Positions 1 through 7,440 of a stretch of DNA of 33,382 nucleotides are shown in pieces. A program made the translations under genes and the position numbers. This DNA comes from Streptomyces milbemycinicus (GTDB lineage Bacteria > Actinomycetota > Actinomycetes > Streptomycetales > Streptomycetaceae): positions 1 to 33,382 of the forward strand of contig NZ_MUNE01000324.1 of the NCBI RefSeq assembly GCF_002154605.1, in the 5' to 3' direction. Within the stretch, counting starts at the first letter, position 1, and every line of letters starts with the position of its first letter. The notes beneath the pieces were generated by a model. The model made no database searches, had not been told where the DNA came from, and was given only the letters and a program-made list of their open reading frames with translations.

Positions 1-813
1 CACCTCTTCCTCGCCGGCGAGCGCCTCGACCCCGAGACCTATCACTGGGCGAGCGATCTTCTGGGCATCCCGGTGATCGACCACTGGTGGCAGACCGAGA
101 CCGGCTGGCCCATCGTCGCCAACCCAGTGGGCATCGAGGCGGCTCCCCTCAAGCCCGGGTCCCCCACCCTCCCGCTGCCGGGCTGGGACGTCCGCGTCCT
201 CGACCCTTCGGGCGAGCCGGCGCCCGCGGGCGTCGACGGTGCGATCGTCGTCAAGCTCCCCCTGCCACCCGGCGCACTCCCCACTCTTTGGAAGGACGAC
301 GACCGCTACGTCGCCTCCTACCTCTCCGCCTACGCCGGCTATTACCTCACCGGCGACAGCGGCCACATCGACGACGACGGCTACGTCTTCGTCATGGGCC
401 GCACCGACGACGTCATCAACGTCGCCGGACACCGCCTGTCCACCGGCAGCATGGAAGAGGCCCTGGCCGCCCACCCCGACGTCGCCGAATGCGCCGTCAT
501 CGGCGTCGCCGACGCCCTGAAGGGACAGGTACCGCGCGGCTTCGTCGTTCTGAAAGCCGGCATCGACCGCGAACCGAGCGAGGTCGAGGCCGAACTCGTC
601 CAGCTCGTACGCGAGCGCATCGGCGCCGTCGCCTCTCTCAAGGATGTCTCGGTCGTAGCCGCCCTGCCCAAGACCCGCTCGGGAAAGATCCTGCGCAAGA
701 CGATGCGCGGTATCGCCGACGGCCACGACGAGCCCATCCCCTCCACAGTGGACGACCCCGGCGTCATCGAGGTCCTGCGCCCTGTTCTCCGCCGCGCCGG
801 TCACACCCCGTGA
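1..813 (+). CDS. Acyl-CoA synthetase (propionate/acetate-CoA ligase type), 5' end outside window
   Basis: AMP-forming ligase that would activate a short-chain carboxylate to its CoA thioester in the cytoplasm. The reading frame is open from base 1, so only the last 270 residues of a family usually about 630 long are present. Visible are the A5-type motif HWWQTETGWP, the A7/A8 region YLTGDSGHIDDDGYVFVMGR followed by TDDVINVAGHRLSTG, and the C-terminal catalytic-lysine motif PKTRSGKILRKTMR, whose lysine is the usual acylation-controlled residue. The sequence before HWWQTE resembles PrpE/ACSS3-type propionyl-CoA synthetases more than classic acetyl-CoA synthetase, but the substrate cannot be fixed from this part. 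No frameshift or stop is seen. A strong hairpin follows about 60 bases after the TGA. Confidence 0.9.
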   Translation, partial: HLFLAGERLDPETYHWASDLLGIPVIDHWWQTETGWPIVANPVGIEAAPLKPGSPTLPLPGWDVRVLDPSGEPAPAGVDGAIVVKLPLPPGALPTLWKDDDRYVASYLSAYAGYYLTGDSGHIDDDGYVFVMGRTDDVINVAGHRLSTGSMEEALAAHPDVAECAVIGVADALKGQVPRGFVVLKAGIDREPSEVEAELVQLVRERIGAVASLKDVSVVAALPKTRSGKILRKTMRGIADGHDEPIPSTVDDPGVIEVLRPVLRRAGHTP

Positions 814-875
814 ACGGCTGACTCGCGGCCTGGCCGAGGGCGAGCGGTGGGAACCGACGCCCATGTCTTCCTCAG

Positions 876-912
876 TGATCTCGCTCGGGGCCTCGCACCC
901 CGAGCGAGATCA
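876..912 (+). terminator. Hairpin terminator after the acyl-CoA synthetase
   Basis: A perfect 15-bp inverted repeat (876-890 with 898-912) around a 7-base loop, lying 63 bases after the synthetase stop. There is no long U tract, which is common for Streptomyces terminators. Confidence 0.75.
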
Positions 913-1259
913 AATTGGTCGACCTGGTGCGGCAGCACTTGCGCCGCGAGCTTCCCGAGGTGTGGAAGTACGAGGTCGTCGCCGAACTGGCGCCAGTGGT
1001 GTTGCCCGGACACATCGCTGCCAGTGTGGATCTTCTTGAGACAGGGGATGTCGACGGCGATGGCTTGAGCGGGCGTTGCCCCCTAGAAGTCACGGTGCCG
1101 CCAGGTGGGGTGTCGGTTCACATCGGAGCAGGCTGCTGCCTGCCCCGGACTGTCCTGGTATTACGGGAGGCTTTCGTTTGTGGCCTGCGGTGCGGCCCGG
1201 GCCCGCACCGGCCATCACCGCCACCCCAGGGACCCCACTTGTGACCGCCCACCCCGATG
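913..1259. other. Intergenic stretch with a possible coding remnant
   Basis: No complete gene is recognised between the hairpin and the palindrome upstream of the reductase. A plus-strand frame from about 903 to 1075 reads like real high-GC coding sequence (for example LVRQHLRRELPEVWKYEVV) but has no convincing start, no ribosome site and no recognised domain. It is most likely a gene fragment. The rest is featureless GC-rich sequence. Confidence 0.3.
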
Positions 1260-1285
1260 CATAGCATTATGGATGTAATTCTATG
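1260..1285. promoter_or_regulatory. Operator-like palindrome upstream of the Old Yellow Enzyme gene
   Basis: CATAGCATTA (1260-1269), a six-base spacer, then TAATTCTATG (1276-1285). The two arms match as an inverted repeat at 9 of 10 positions. It is strikingly AT-rich for this region and sits about 155 bases before the reductase start. The layout is that of a dimeric repressor site. A similar half-site, CATAGATTA, occurs at about 2878-2886 just upstream of the TetR-type gene, which suggests but does not prove common control. Confidence 0.45.
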
Positions 1286-1438
1286 GATCGCGCCGACAGC
1301 GGCTCGGCCGGTAGGGGTCATGACGGGTGCGTTACCGGGCTCGGAAGCAGGAAAACCCGGTACCCCCGTCGACCACTCCCACACGGTGCCCGCCTCTGCC
1401 TCTCAGTAATCCACCACCCATCATCTGAGGAATTACCC

Positions 1439-2506
1439 ATGTCCAACGCCCTGTGGAACCCGACCGTCGCCGGAGAGATCACGCTGCCGCACCGGCTCGC
1501 CATGGCCCCCCTGACCCGCAGCCGGGCCACCCCGGACGGCGTACCGACCGAGCTGAACGCCGAGTACTACGCCCAGCGCGCCTCGCACGCGCTCATCATC
1601 ACCGAGGGCACCCAGCCCTCCGCCGACGGCCAGGGCTACCCGGTGACCCCGGGCATCTACACCGAGGAACACATCGCCGGATGGCGCAAGGTCGCCGACG
1701 CCGTACACGGGGCCGACGGGCGCATCGTCATCCAGCTGATGCACGCCGGGCGTATCGCCCACCCGGACAACACGCCCCACCGCCGGCAGCCGGTGGCTCC
1801 CTCCGCGATCAAGCCGGCGGGACAGACGTTCACCGTGTCCGGACTCCAGGAGATGCCGGAGCCGCGTGAGCTGTCCACCGAGGAGGTCGCCGCGACGGTC
1901 GACGACTTCCGGCGCGCCGCCGCCGCGGCCATCGCGGCCGGCGCCGACGGCGTCGAGATCCACGGGGCCAACGGCTACCTGGTCAACCAGTTCCTCTTCC
2001 CCAGCGCCAACCAGCGCACCGACCAGTACGGGGGTTCCCTCGACAACCGCATCCGTTTCGCGGTGGAGGTCGCCACGGCCGTGGCCGACGAGATCGGCGC
2101 CGGACGCACCGGCATCCGGATCTCTCCCGGCAACCCCTTCCAGCTCAACGACCTCGTGGAGAGCGACCCGCACGAGCTCTACCCGCACCTCCTGCGCGCC
2201 CTCGCCCCGCTCAACCTCGCCTACCTGCACGTAGGGCACGGGGGCGACGAGGAACTCCTCTTCACCCTCCGCAAGCTGTGGCCGACGACGCTGTTCCTCA
2301 ACCGGGCCGGCGCCGACATCCCCACCCGCGTCAAGGACATCGAGGACGGCCTGGCCGACGTCATCACCGTCGGCACCATGGCCCTCGCCAACCCCGACCT
2401 CGTCGAGCGCGTACGCGCCGGCGCACCCCTGAACACCCCTGACCCCAACACTTTCTACGGCGGCGGCGCGGCCGGTTACACCGACTACCCCACCTACGAA
2501 GCCTGA
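1439..2506 (+). CDS. Old Yellow Enzyme family alkene reductase
   Basis: FMN-dependent NAD(P)H ene-reductase (NemA/OYE group) of 355 residues, the usual length. It reduces activated C=C bonds or nitro compounds and acts in the cytoplasm. The start ATG at 1439 is chosen because TGAGGAA (1426-1432) is well placed in front of it and the protein then begins MSNALWNPT like its relatives. An upstream in-frame extension has no such site. The FMN-region motif MAPLTRSRA is at residues 22-30. The substrate-binding pair is HGAN (His175, Asn178), followed by Tyr180, the expected proton donor. The NQRTDQYGGSLDNR signature is at residues 191-204. A strong hairpin follows the stop, and a palindromic operator candidate lies upstream. 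The next gene on the same strand encodes a TetR-type repressor, a common partner for such reductases. Confidence 0.93.
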   Translation: MSNALWNPTVAGEITLPHRLAMAPLTRSRATPDGVPTELNAEYYAQRASHALIITEGTQPSADGQGYPVTPGIYTEEHIAGWRKVADAVHGADGRIVIQLMHAGRIAHPDNTPHRRQPVAPSAIKPAGQTFTVSGLQEMPEPRELSTEEVAATVDDFRRAAAAAIAAGADGVEIHGANGYLVNQFLFPSANQRTDQYGGSLDNRIRFAVEVATAVADEIGAGRTGIRISPGNPFQLNDLVESDPHELYPHLLRALAPLNLAYLHVGHGGDEELLFTLRKLWPTTLFLNRAGADIPTRVKDIEDGLADVITVGTMALANPDLVERVRAGAPLNTPDPNTFYGGGAAGYTDYPTYEA

Positions 2507-2516
2507 CGAAGGCCCC

Positions 2517-2545
2517 GGCGCCCGAGGGAACCGACCTCGGGCGCC
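2517..2545 (+). terminator. Hairpin terminator after the reductase gene
   Basis: A perfect 11-bp stem, GGCGCCCGAGG (2517-2527) with CCTCGGGCGCC (2535-2545), and a seven-base loop, starting 10 bases after the TGA. It separates the reductase transcript from the regulator gene. Confidence 0.8.
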
Positions 2546-2933
2546 TCAACACGGCTGCGGCGCACGGCGGCCCGGCGACCCAAGGAGCCAGGGGGCGCCA
2601 CCGACGTGCACCGCAGCCGCTTCACCTCGTACCCGGCGTTCTGCGCAGAGGACGAAGGAGGCCGGCATCACCGCACAGACATCAACCACCGCCGTTCAAC
2701 AGCGAGGAGGGATGAGATGGGGGGAGGGATGAGACATCGGTGCATCGGGGGGTCAGGTCCGATTCACCGGTCGCCGCCGAGCCTCACCCTGACAGGGCGG
2801 CACCGGGAAGAGCATGCAGCTACTGGTGGCGTGGGCGAGCAAATTGCCTGCCGATCATAATATTACGTGCGTCAGCCCATAGATTAGGCTTGGATGCGAG
2901 GCAACGGTCTTACGGAGCGAATGGAGGAAGCTT
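2546..2933. other. Intergenic region, promoter side of the TetR-type gene
   Basis: No gene is supported here. Open frames in this stretch have no homology-like content. The AT-rich part at 2852-2888 (TAATATTA at 2858-2865, then CATAGATTA near 2878) stands out and is where a promoter and an autoregulatory site would be expected. No clear -35/-10 pair could be assigned. Confidence 0.4.
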
Positions 2934-3506
2934 GTGGTGCGCTACGCCAAGGAGCACAAGCAGGTGACACGGCAACGGATCATCGAGAAGGCCGGCCACC
3001 GGTTCAAGCAGGACGGCATCGACGGCTCGGGCATCTCCACGCTGATGTCGGATGCCGGGCTCACCAACGGAGCCTTCTACGCCCACTTCGCGTCCAAAGA
3101 CGATCTCGTCGCCCATGTCATGGCCGACCAACTGCGCACACAGGTCGCGAGGTACGGCACTCTGCGGCCTGGCCGCCAGGGACTCGAAGACCTGGTTCGC
3201 GAATATCTGTCGCCTGAACACCGGGACCACCCCGGCGACGGGTGCCCGTCCGCCGCCCTGCTCGACGAGATCGGCCGCTGCGGGGACGGGCCCAAGCAGG
3301 CCTACACCGACGGCGCGCGGGACATCGTGGAAGAGATCGCCGCCCGTCTGGCACCCGAGAATCCGCAGTCCGCTCGCGGTAAGGCCATCGGGCTCTTCAC
3401 CATGATGGTGGGGGCGTTGCAACTGTCCCGCGCTCTCTCCGACCGCAAGTTCGCCGATGAGGTCCTTGAACAGGGAATCGAGAGCGCCCTCACCTTCATG
3501 CGCTGA
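2934..3506 (+). CDS. TetR family transcriptional regulator
   Basis: A 190-residue DNA-binding repressor-type protein. The N-terminal helix-turn-helix covers about residues 12-55, with the typical TetR run GLTNGAFYAHFASKDDLV. The C-terminal half is a ligand/dimerisation domain like that of the LmrA/YxaF subgroup (the sequence around DGCPSAALLDEIG). GGAGGAAG at 2923-2930 precedes GTG codons at 2934 and 2937; either could be the start. It lies downstream of the ene-reductase on the same strand. The shared CATAG-type half-site before both genes suggests it controls the reductase and itself, probably responding to an electrophile or quinone. That role is inference; the family call is firm. Confidence 0.9.
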   Translation: MVRYAKEHKQVTRQRIIEKAGHRFKQDGIDGSGISTLMSDAGLTNGAFYAHFASKDDLVAHVMADQLRTQVARYGTLRPGRQGLEDLVREYLSPEHRDHPGDGCPSAALLDEIGRCGDGPKQAYTDGARDIVEEIAARLAPENPQSARGKAIGLFTMMVGALQLSRALSDRKFADEVLEQGIESALTFMR

Positions 3507-3563
3507 GGGGGACAGTTCACGGCCGCCCCCAGAGTCACCGGGAGGCTTCTCCAACTTCGCCTC

Positions 3564-3650
3564 ATGCCGACCAGCCGAGAGGCAGGCGTGACCGTCGGCC
3601 ACGTCTTCGCCCGGCTGAAGAGCTGGAAGATCCGCACAAGCAATGGCCGC
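3564..3650 (+). pseudogene. Transposase C-terminal fragment (HARBI/IS5-like)
   Basis: The frame reads REAGVTVGHVFARLKSWKIR, which matches the conserved tail (…EHAFARLKNWKIL…) of DDE_Tnp_4-type IS transposases. Only about 28 residues remain. It lies between the TetR-type gene and the truncated hydrolase, so an old insertion and deletion event took place here. Confidence 0.5.
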
Positions 3651-3662
3651 ACTTCGCGCCTG

Positions 3663-4375
3663 TCACCGTTCGAGGAACTTGAGAGCCGTCTCCACGAACT
3701 GCCGATGGAACTGGAAGATGCCGCCGTGACCGGCATCGGCATAGATCACCAGCTCACCATTCGGCACTCGCCGCGCCAGGTCGGCCGAGTTCTTCGACGG
3801 AACCATCCTGTTGCTCTCACCGTTTGCAACGAGTACAGGCTGGTGGATAACGGAGAGATCGTGGGGCTGCTCCAGCCCCCAGCGGTGAATCGCCTTGAGC
3901 TGGGCACCATACGACCTGAGGAAGATCGCTTTGTCCCGGTCGTGGGTGCGCTCCTTCAGCCGGGCCAGGACCTCCTTCCCGGCCCGACGCCCGTTGGCGG
4001 TGCGGGTGAAGAAGAGGAACTGCTTCGGGTCCTGAAAGGTGAGCAGTCCTCGGACGGTGTCGAGATGGGACAACCGGGTCACGTTCTTGATGCCCTCGCC
4101 GCCTGCAGGACCGGTACCCGTGAGGATCAGCTTGCGGACGAGTTGCGGTTCGGTCTGCGCGATCACCTGGGCGATCATGCCGCCCATCGAGAAGCCATGA
4201 AGATCTACGTACTCGAACCCGAGCGCCCGGATGAAGGTGACGGCATCCTTCGCCATCGCCTGGATGGTGCGCGGCGTCGAACCAGTGGAAGCGCCGACGC
4301 CCCTGTTGTCGAACGTGATGACCCGGCGCTTGGCTGCGATGCCGTCGACGACCCGGGGGTCCCTCTCCCCCTGGC
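3663..4375 (-). pseudogene. Alpha/beta hydrolase, N-terminus lost
   Basis: About 237 residues of an alpha/beta-hydrolase fold enzyme of a family near 285 long. The recognisable part begins at DPRVVDGIAAKRRVITFDNR, and the first strand and oxyanion HG region are missing. The nucleophile elbow GFSMGG and the terminal histidine motif DAGHGG are intact. The position of the usual triad acid (NGDND in close relatives) reads NGESN, so the acid may also be changed. Upstream of about 4375 the frame continues with sequence unlike a hydrolase, and the opposite strand there carries another gene's remnant, so this is a junction rather than a real N-terminus. It is unlikely to be active. Confidence 0.8.
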
Positions 4376-4382
4376 TTCCTAG

Positions 4383-4583
4383 CAACACCGCTTCATCGGC
4401 GACATCGAGGCCATGGCGCAACACCTCATCTACGACGTGGCCGTCGGCCGGTCCTACCTGGGAACCGATCTCCTCGACAGTGCGCCCGATGCGCTCTGCA
4501 AGGAACTCCTCGACGGCGAGCACTCCTCCAGCCTCGAGCTGAACAACATCGTCACCGCCAACGGCTCTCCGCAGAGTGCATGA
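4383..4583 (+). pseudogene. C-terminal remnant of an unrecognised gene
   Basis: Starting just after an in-frame TAG at 4380-4382, the plus strand has good high-GC coding character: residues such as RFIGDIEAMAQHLIYDVAVG, ending at TGA 4581-4583. It begins where hydrolase homology on the other strand stops, so it looks like the tail of a gene whose front was lost at the junction. An internal ATG at 4413 has no clear ribosome site. The family is not recognised. Confidence 0.4.
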
Positions 4584-4767
4584 CCGCCACGGACCGGACC
4601 ACCTCTGGCCTGGACTGCGGCTACGTCTTGCACCCGCACAGCAACGAAGTAATCAACCTGTATGACGAGGACATCGGCCCTCTCGTGGGCTGAGGCACCG
4701 ATCCCCGCGCTCGGTTCAGTGACAACTACGCGCTGCGGGAATCCGACACGCCGCTTCCCGCTACCGC
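4580..4767 (+). pseudogene. Second unrecognised remnant with in-frame TGA, cut by IS copy A
   Basis: ATG at 4580 overlaps the previous stop (ATGA), a layout typical of translational coupling or of a single-base frameshift. The frame reads CGYVLHPHSNEVINLYDEDI, then GPLVG, then TGA at 4691-4693. It continues in the same frame with equally coding-like sequence (GTDPRARFSDNYALRESD) up to the left end of the IS at 4768. A TGG-to-TGA change in a longer gene would explain this. The function is unknown. Confidence 0.4.
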
Positions 4768-6021
4768 TGCCCTTGCCAGAAACCTCATCCGCCCTGGTAG
4801 GGGCCGGTGCATCGGGTTTCCCGAAATCTGGCCGCGGTCGTCTGAGCCGACGCTCTCGCGCAGCTGCCGTCAGCGCGCCGTGATGATCGATCGTGCTGCT
4901 GCGACTGGCTTACCTGGGTGTGTCGAACGCGTTCGCGATGCTTCGTCTGCTGCCGATGACCGACCGGGACAAGGACGCGGAGATCCTCGCCCTGCGCCAC
5001 CAGATCACCGTGCTGGAACGCCAACTCGGCAAGGAAAAGATCCGGTTCACCCCGAGCGACCGGGCATTCCTGGCAGCGCTCCTGCACCGGCTGCCACCGC
5101 CCGTCCTGCGAGGGTCACGGCTGCTCGTACGCCCCGACACGGTACTGCGCTGGCACCGCAACCTCGTCGCACGCCGCCACGCCGCCTCCTGCCGGCCCAA
5201 ACACCCGGGACGACCCCCTACAGTGCGCTCGATCCGCATCCTGGTGCTGCGCCTGGCGAAGGAGAACCCGAGCTGGGGGTACCGACGCCTGCACGGCGAG
5301 CTCCTCGTACTGGGGGTGAAGGTGGGCGCGTCCACCGTCTGGGAAATCCTGAAGGAAGCCGGCATCGACCCAGCACCCGAGCGGAACTCCAGCACCTGGG
5401 CCAACTTCCTTCGCACCCAGGCTGATGCCCTGCTGGCCTGCGACTTCATGGAAACAGTCACCCTCTCGGGGACACGGATGTACGTGCTCGTAGTGATCGA
5501 ACACAGCAGTCGCCGGATCCGAATCCTGGGCGCCACCACACATCCGACCGCATCCTGGGTAGCCCAAGCGGCGAAAAACCTCGTCATGGACCTCGAAGAC
5601 CTCGGCTGCCGGGCACGGTTCATGAATCAGGGACAGGGACGGGAAGTTCCCCGAACTGTTCGATGCCGTCCTCAAGGACGCGAGGATCGAGGTCGTGCTC
5701 AGCGGCATCCAGATACCGAGGATGAACTCGATCACGGAAAGGTGGATACAGACCTGTCGCCGCGAGCTCCTGGACCGGACGTTGATCTGGAACCAACGAC
5801 ATCTCCTCCCCACCCTGCGCGAGTTCGAGCAGTTCTACAACGCACACAGACCACACCAGGCCATCGCGAACGGCAGACCGCTGCATCCCTTGCCCCCACC
5901 GATCGACGATCCGGACACGTCAGCCCACCTCGACATACGCCGACACGATCGCCTCGGCGGCATCCTCCACGAATACCGACATGCAGCGTGACCTGCACGG
6001 ATGAGATTTCCGGCAAGGGCA
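4768..6021 (+). mobile_element. 1.25-kb insertion sequence, copy A (integrase-core family)
   Basis: The left end is TGCCCTTGCCAGAAACCTCATCCG (first 20 bases at 4768-4787). The right end, read in reverse, is TGCCCTTGCCGGAAATCTCATCCG (ending at 6021). The terminal repeats match at 22 of 24 positions. The same terminal sequence bounds three other copies in this window (7441-8692, 17044-18301 and the partial 24675-25087). No target duplication is evident: the left flank is an unknown gene remnant and the right flank is the middle of another transposase gene, so the flanks do not belong to one original target. Confidence 0.85.
4893..5991 (+). pseudogene. Integrase-core (rve) transposase of IS copy A, frameshifted
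   Basis: DDE transposase with an N-terminal helix-turn-helix half and a C-terminal rve/integrase core (PF00665/PF13683-like, IS3/IS481 superfamily). It would be 365 residues from the GTG at 4893. The first aspartate lies in LACDF. At 5624-5626 one extra A (ATGAATC instead of ATGATC) shifts the frame just before RDRDGKF, which carries the second catalytic aspartate. The remainder, with the glutamate in SITERW, continues in the next frame to TGA at 5989-5991. The intact copy at 7471-8568 shows what the undamaged protein looks like. It is non-functional unless the extra base is a sequencing error. Confidence 0.85.
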
Positions 6022-6485
6022 GCTGCGCTGCCACCGTGAGCTACTGCCCTGCCGCCACGCGAAGGCCTCCCGCCCCAAACGGCCGGGACAACCCCGCACT
6101 GCACGATCCGTGCGCGCCCTGGTATTACGGCCGGCACGAGAGAAATCCAGCCGGGGGTACCGGCGCATCCACGGCGAACTCACCGCCCGCAGCACAGCGG
6201 GGTGCCGCCGGCACCGTGTGGAACATCCTCAAGGACCACAGCATCGACCCCGCACCCGAACGCCAACGCACCACCCGGGCAACCTTCCTACGCTCCCAGA
6301 CCATCCTCTCCGCCGACTTCTTCGAGACCGAAACCCTGACCGGAGCGACGCTGTACGTCCTCGCGGTGATCGAGCACGCCACCCGCCGCGTGCTGATCCT
6401 CGACACAACCGCACACCCCACCGCGGCCTGAGTCACCCAGGCCGCCCCGCAATATGGCCATGGACCTCCAAGCCGCGGGCGCCCA
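6022..6485 (+). pseudogene. Remnant of a second integrase-core transposase
   Basis: Immediately right of IS copy A begins the middle of a related transposase, closest to the one at 25223-26315: RHAKASRPKRPG-like sequence, then GYRRIHGEL. After a frame change near 6190-6215 it continues with TVWNILKDHSIDPAPERQ, SADFFETETLTGA and VLAVIEHATRR. A TGA at 6429-6431 replaces the expected tryptophan codon, and a further indel follows near 6450. Both ends are missing. The right end stops two bases before the nuclease-family stop codon. Confidence 0.75.
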
Positions 6486-6486
6486 C

Positions 6487-7326
6487 TCACGTTGGGTCCA
6501 GGTCGGTGTGCAGCAGGTGGTGGTCCGAGTACGGGGTCGGAAGCACACGGTGCTCGAGCGGGACGATGCCTCGCAGGAAAATGTAGTCAAACTTGCTCTG
6601 CCAGTCGGTGGTCGGCTTGCAGGTTCCGGTAGACGAGGGATGACACTGGGGGTCTGTGTCCGCGGCCAGTGCCCACATCCCTGTGAGCTCGGGAGCGTCC
6701 GGCACAGCGTTGAAGTCGCCGAGAACGATCGCGCGGTCGTGCCGGGCCACGTCTGCGGCGAGTACGTCGGTCTGGTCTGCCCGGACTGCCTCCTGACGTC
6801 GTTCAGCGAGGTGTGTGTTGAAGACCCGGACGAACCGGCCGCCCACACTGGTGGTGACTGCCATGTACCCACGGTCCTCGGATCCGCCGTCGGGGTATTC
6901 CACGTTGACCGGGTTCGTCATCGGCGCCGCCGAGAGGACCGCTTGCCCGAATGCCCCCGGACTCCACGGCGCTCCCCCGCAGCGGCCCCAATTCCGAAGA
7001 ACCATCCCGTACTCGACGTGGTAAACCAGCCCGTAAAAGCCCTCCAGATAGTCCCGCATCCTCTCGACGTCACGCACGCACGCTTCTTGTAGGCCGATCA
7101 CCTGGGGCGCATACGTGGCGATCTCCGCTGCGCGGTCGACGTTGCTTTCCTCACAGGGGTTGCAGATGTTCCACGTCATGACCCGGTTCGGCACGACACC
7201 CCTGACGGCATCGACGGGCAGTGACCTGGCGAGGGGCGCGCCGCTTGGTGCGCTGGGGCCGACGAGCACCATGCAGGCCACGATCACGGCGCCCGCGAAC
7301 AACCGCGTGTCCCTTCCGAACACCAT
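6487..7326 (-). CDS. Secreted endonuclease/exonuclease/phosphatase family protein
   Basis: A 279-residue metal-dependent phosphoesterase of the EEP (DNase I/sphingomyelinase) fold. The start at 7326 is preceded by GAGGAGGCG, a strong ribosome site, so a 14-residue upstream extension is discarded. Residues 1-35 form a signal peptide (Arg/Asp-containing start, then a hydrophobic core AGAVIVACMVLVG and a small-residue cleavage region), so it is exported. The catalytic motifs run in order: MTWNIC, GLQEAC (metal-binding Glu), NTHL, VLGDFNAVPD, and a C-terminal FDYIFLRG followed by PYSDHH. It is complete, with no shift. The substrate could be nucleic acid or a phospholipid/phosphate ester; the sequence does not decide. 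The 3' end abuts IS debris, and IS copy 3 lies about 115 bases upstream. Confidence 0.9.
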   Translation of the reverse strand: MVFGRDTRLFAGAVIVACMVLVGPSAPSGAPLARSLPVDAVRGVVPNRVMTWNICNPCEESNVDRAAEIATYAPQVIGLQEACVRDVERMRDYLEGFYGLVYHVEYGMVLRNWGRCGGAPWSPGAFGQAVLSAAPMTNPVNVEYPDGGSEDRGYMAVTTSVGGRFVRVFNTHLAERRQEAVRADQTDVLAADVARHDRAIVLGDFNAVPDAPELTGMWALAADTDPQCHPSSTGTCKPTTDWQSKFDYIFLRGIVPLEHRVLPTPYSDHHLLHTDLDPT

Positions 7327-7440
7327 CGCCTCCTCAGAGTGGATACACGTGGCATCCGACGTCTCCATGCACGAGGTTATGGGACGGAGTTGTGAGCAAC
7401 ATACGCGGTGTGCCGGATCTCATTGCGCTCGGACGAAGCC

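Noticed and set aside
1433..2239. 268-residue minus-strand frame opposite the ene-reductase
   Set aside because: Gly/Val/Asp-rich shadow of the OYE gene.
3564..4382. 272-residue plus-strand frame opposite the hydrolase
   Set aside because: Antisense shadow over most of its length; only its first 28 residues resemble a transposase tail and are listed as that.
4893..5991. Programmed frameshift as explanation for copies A, 2 and B
   Set aside because: The shift sites differ between copies and the intact copy at 7471-8568 needs none, so random indels or read errors are more likely.
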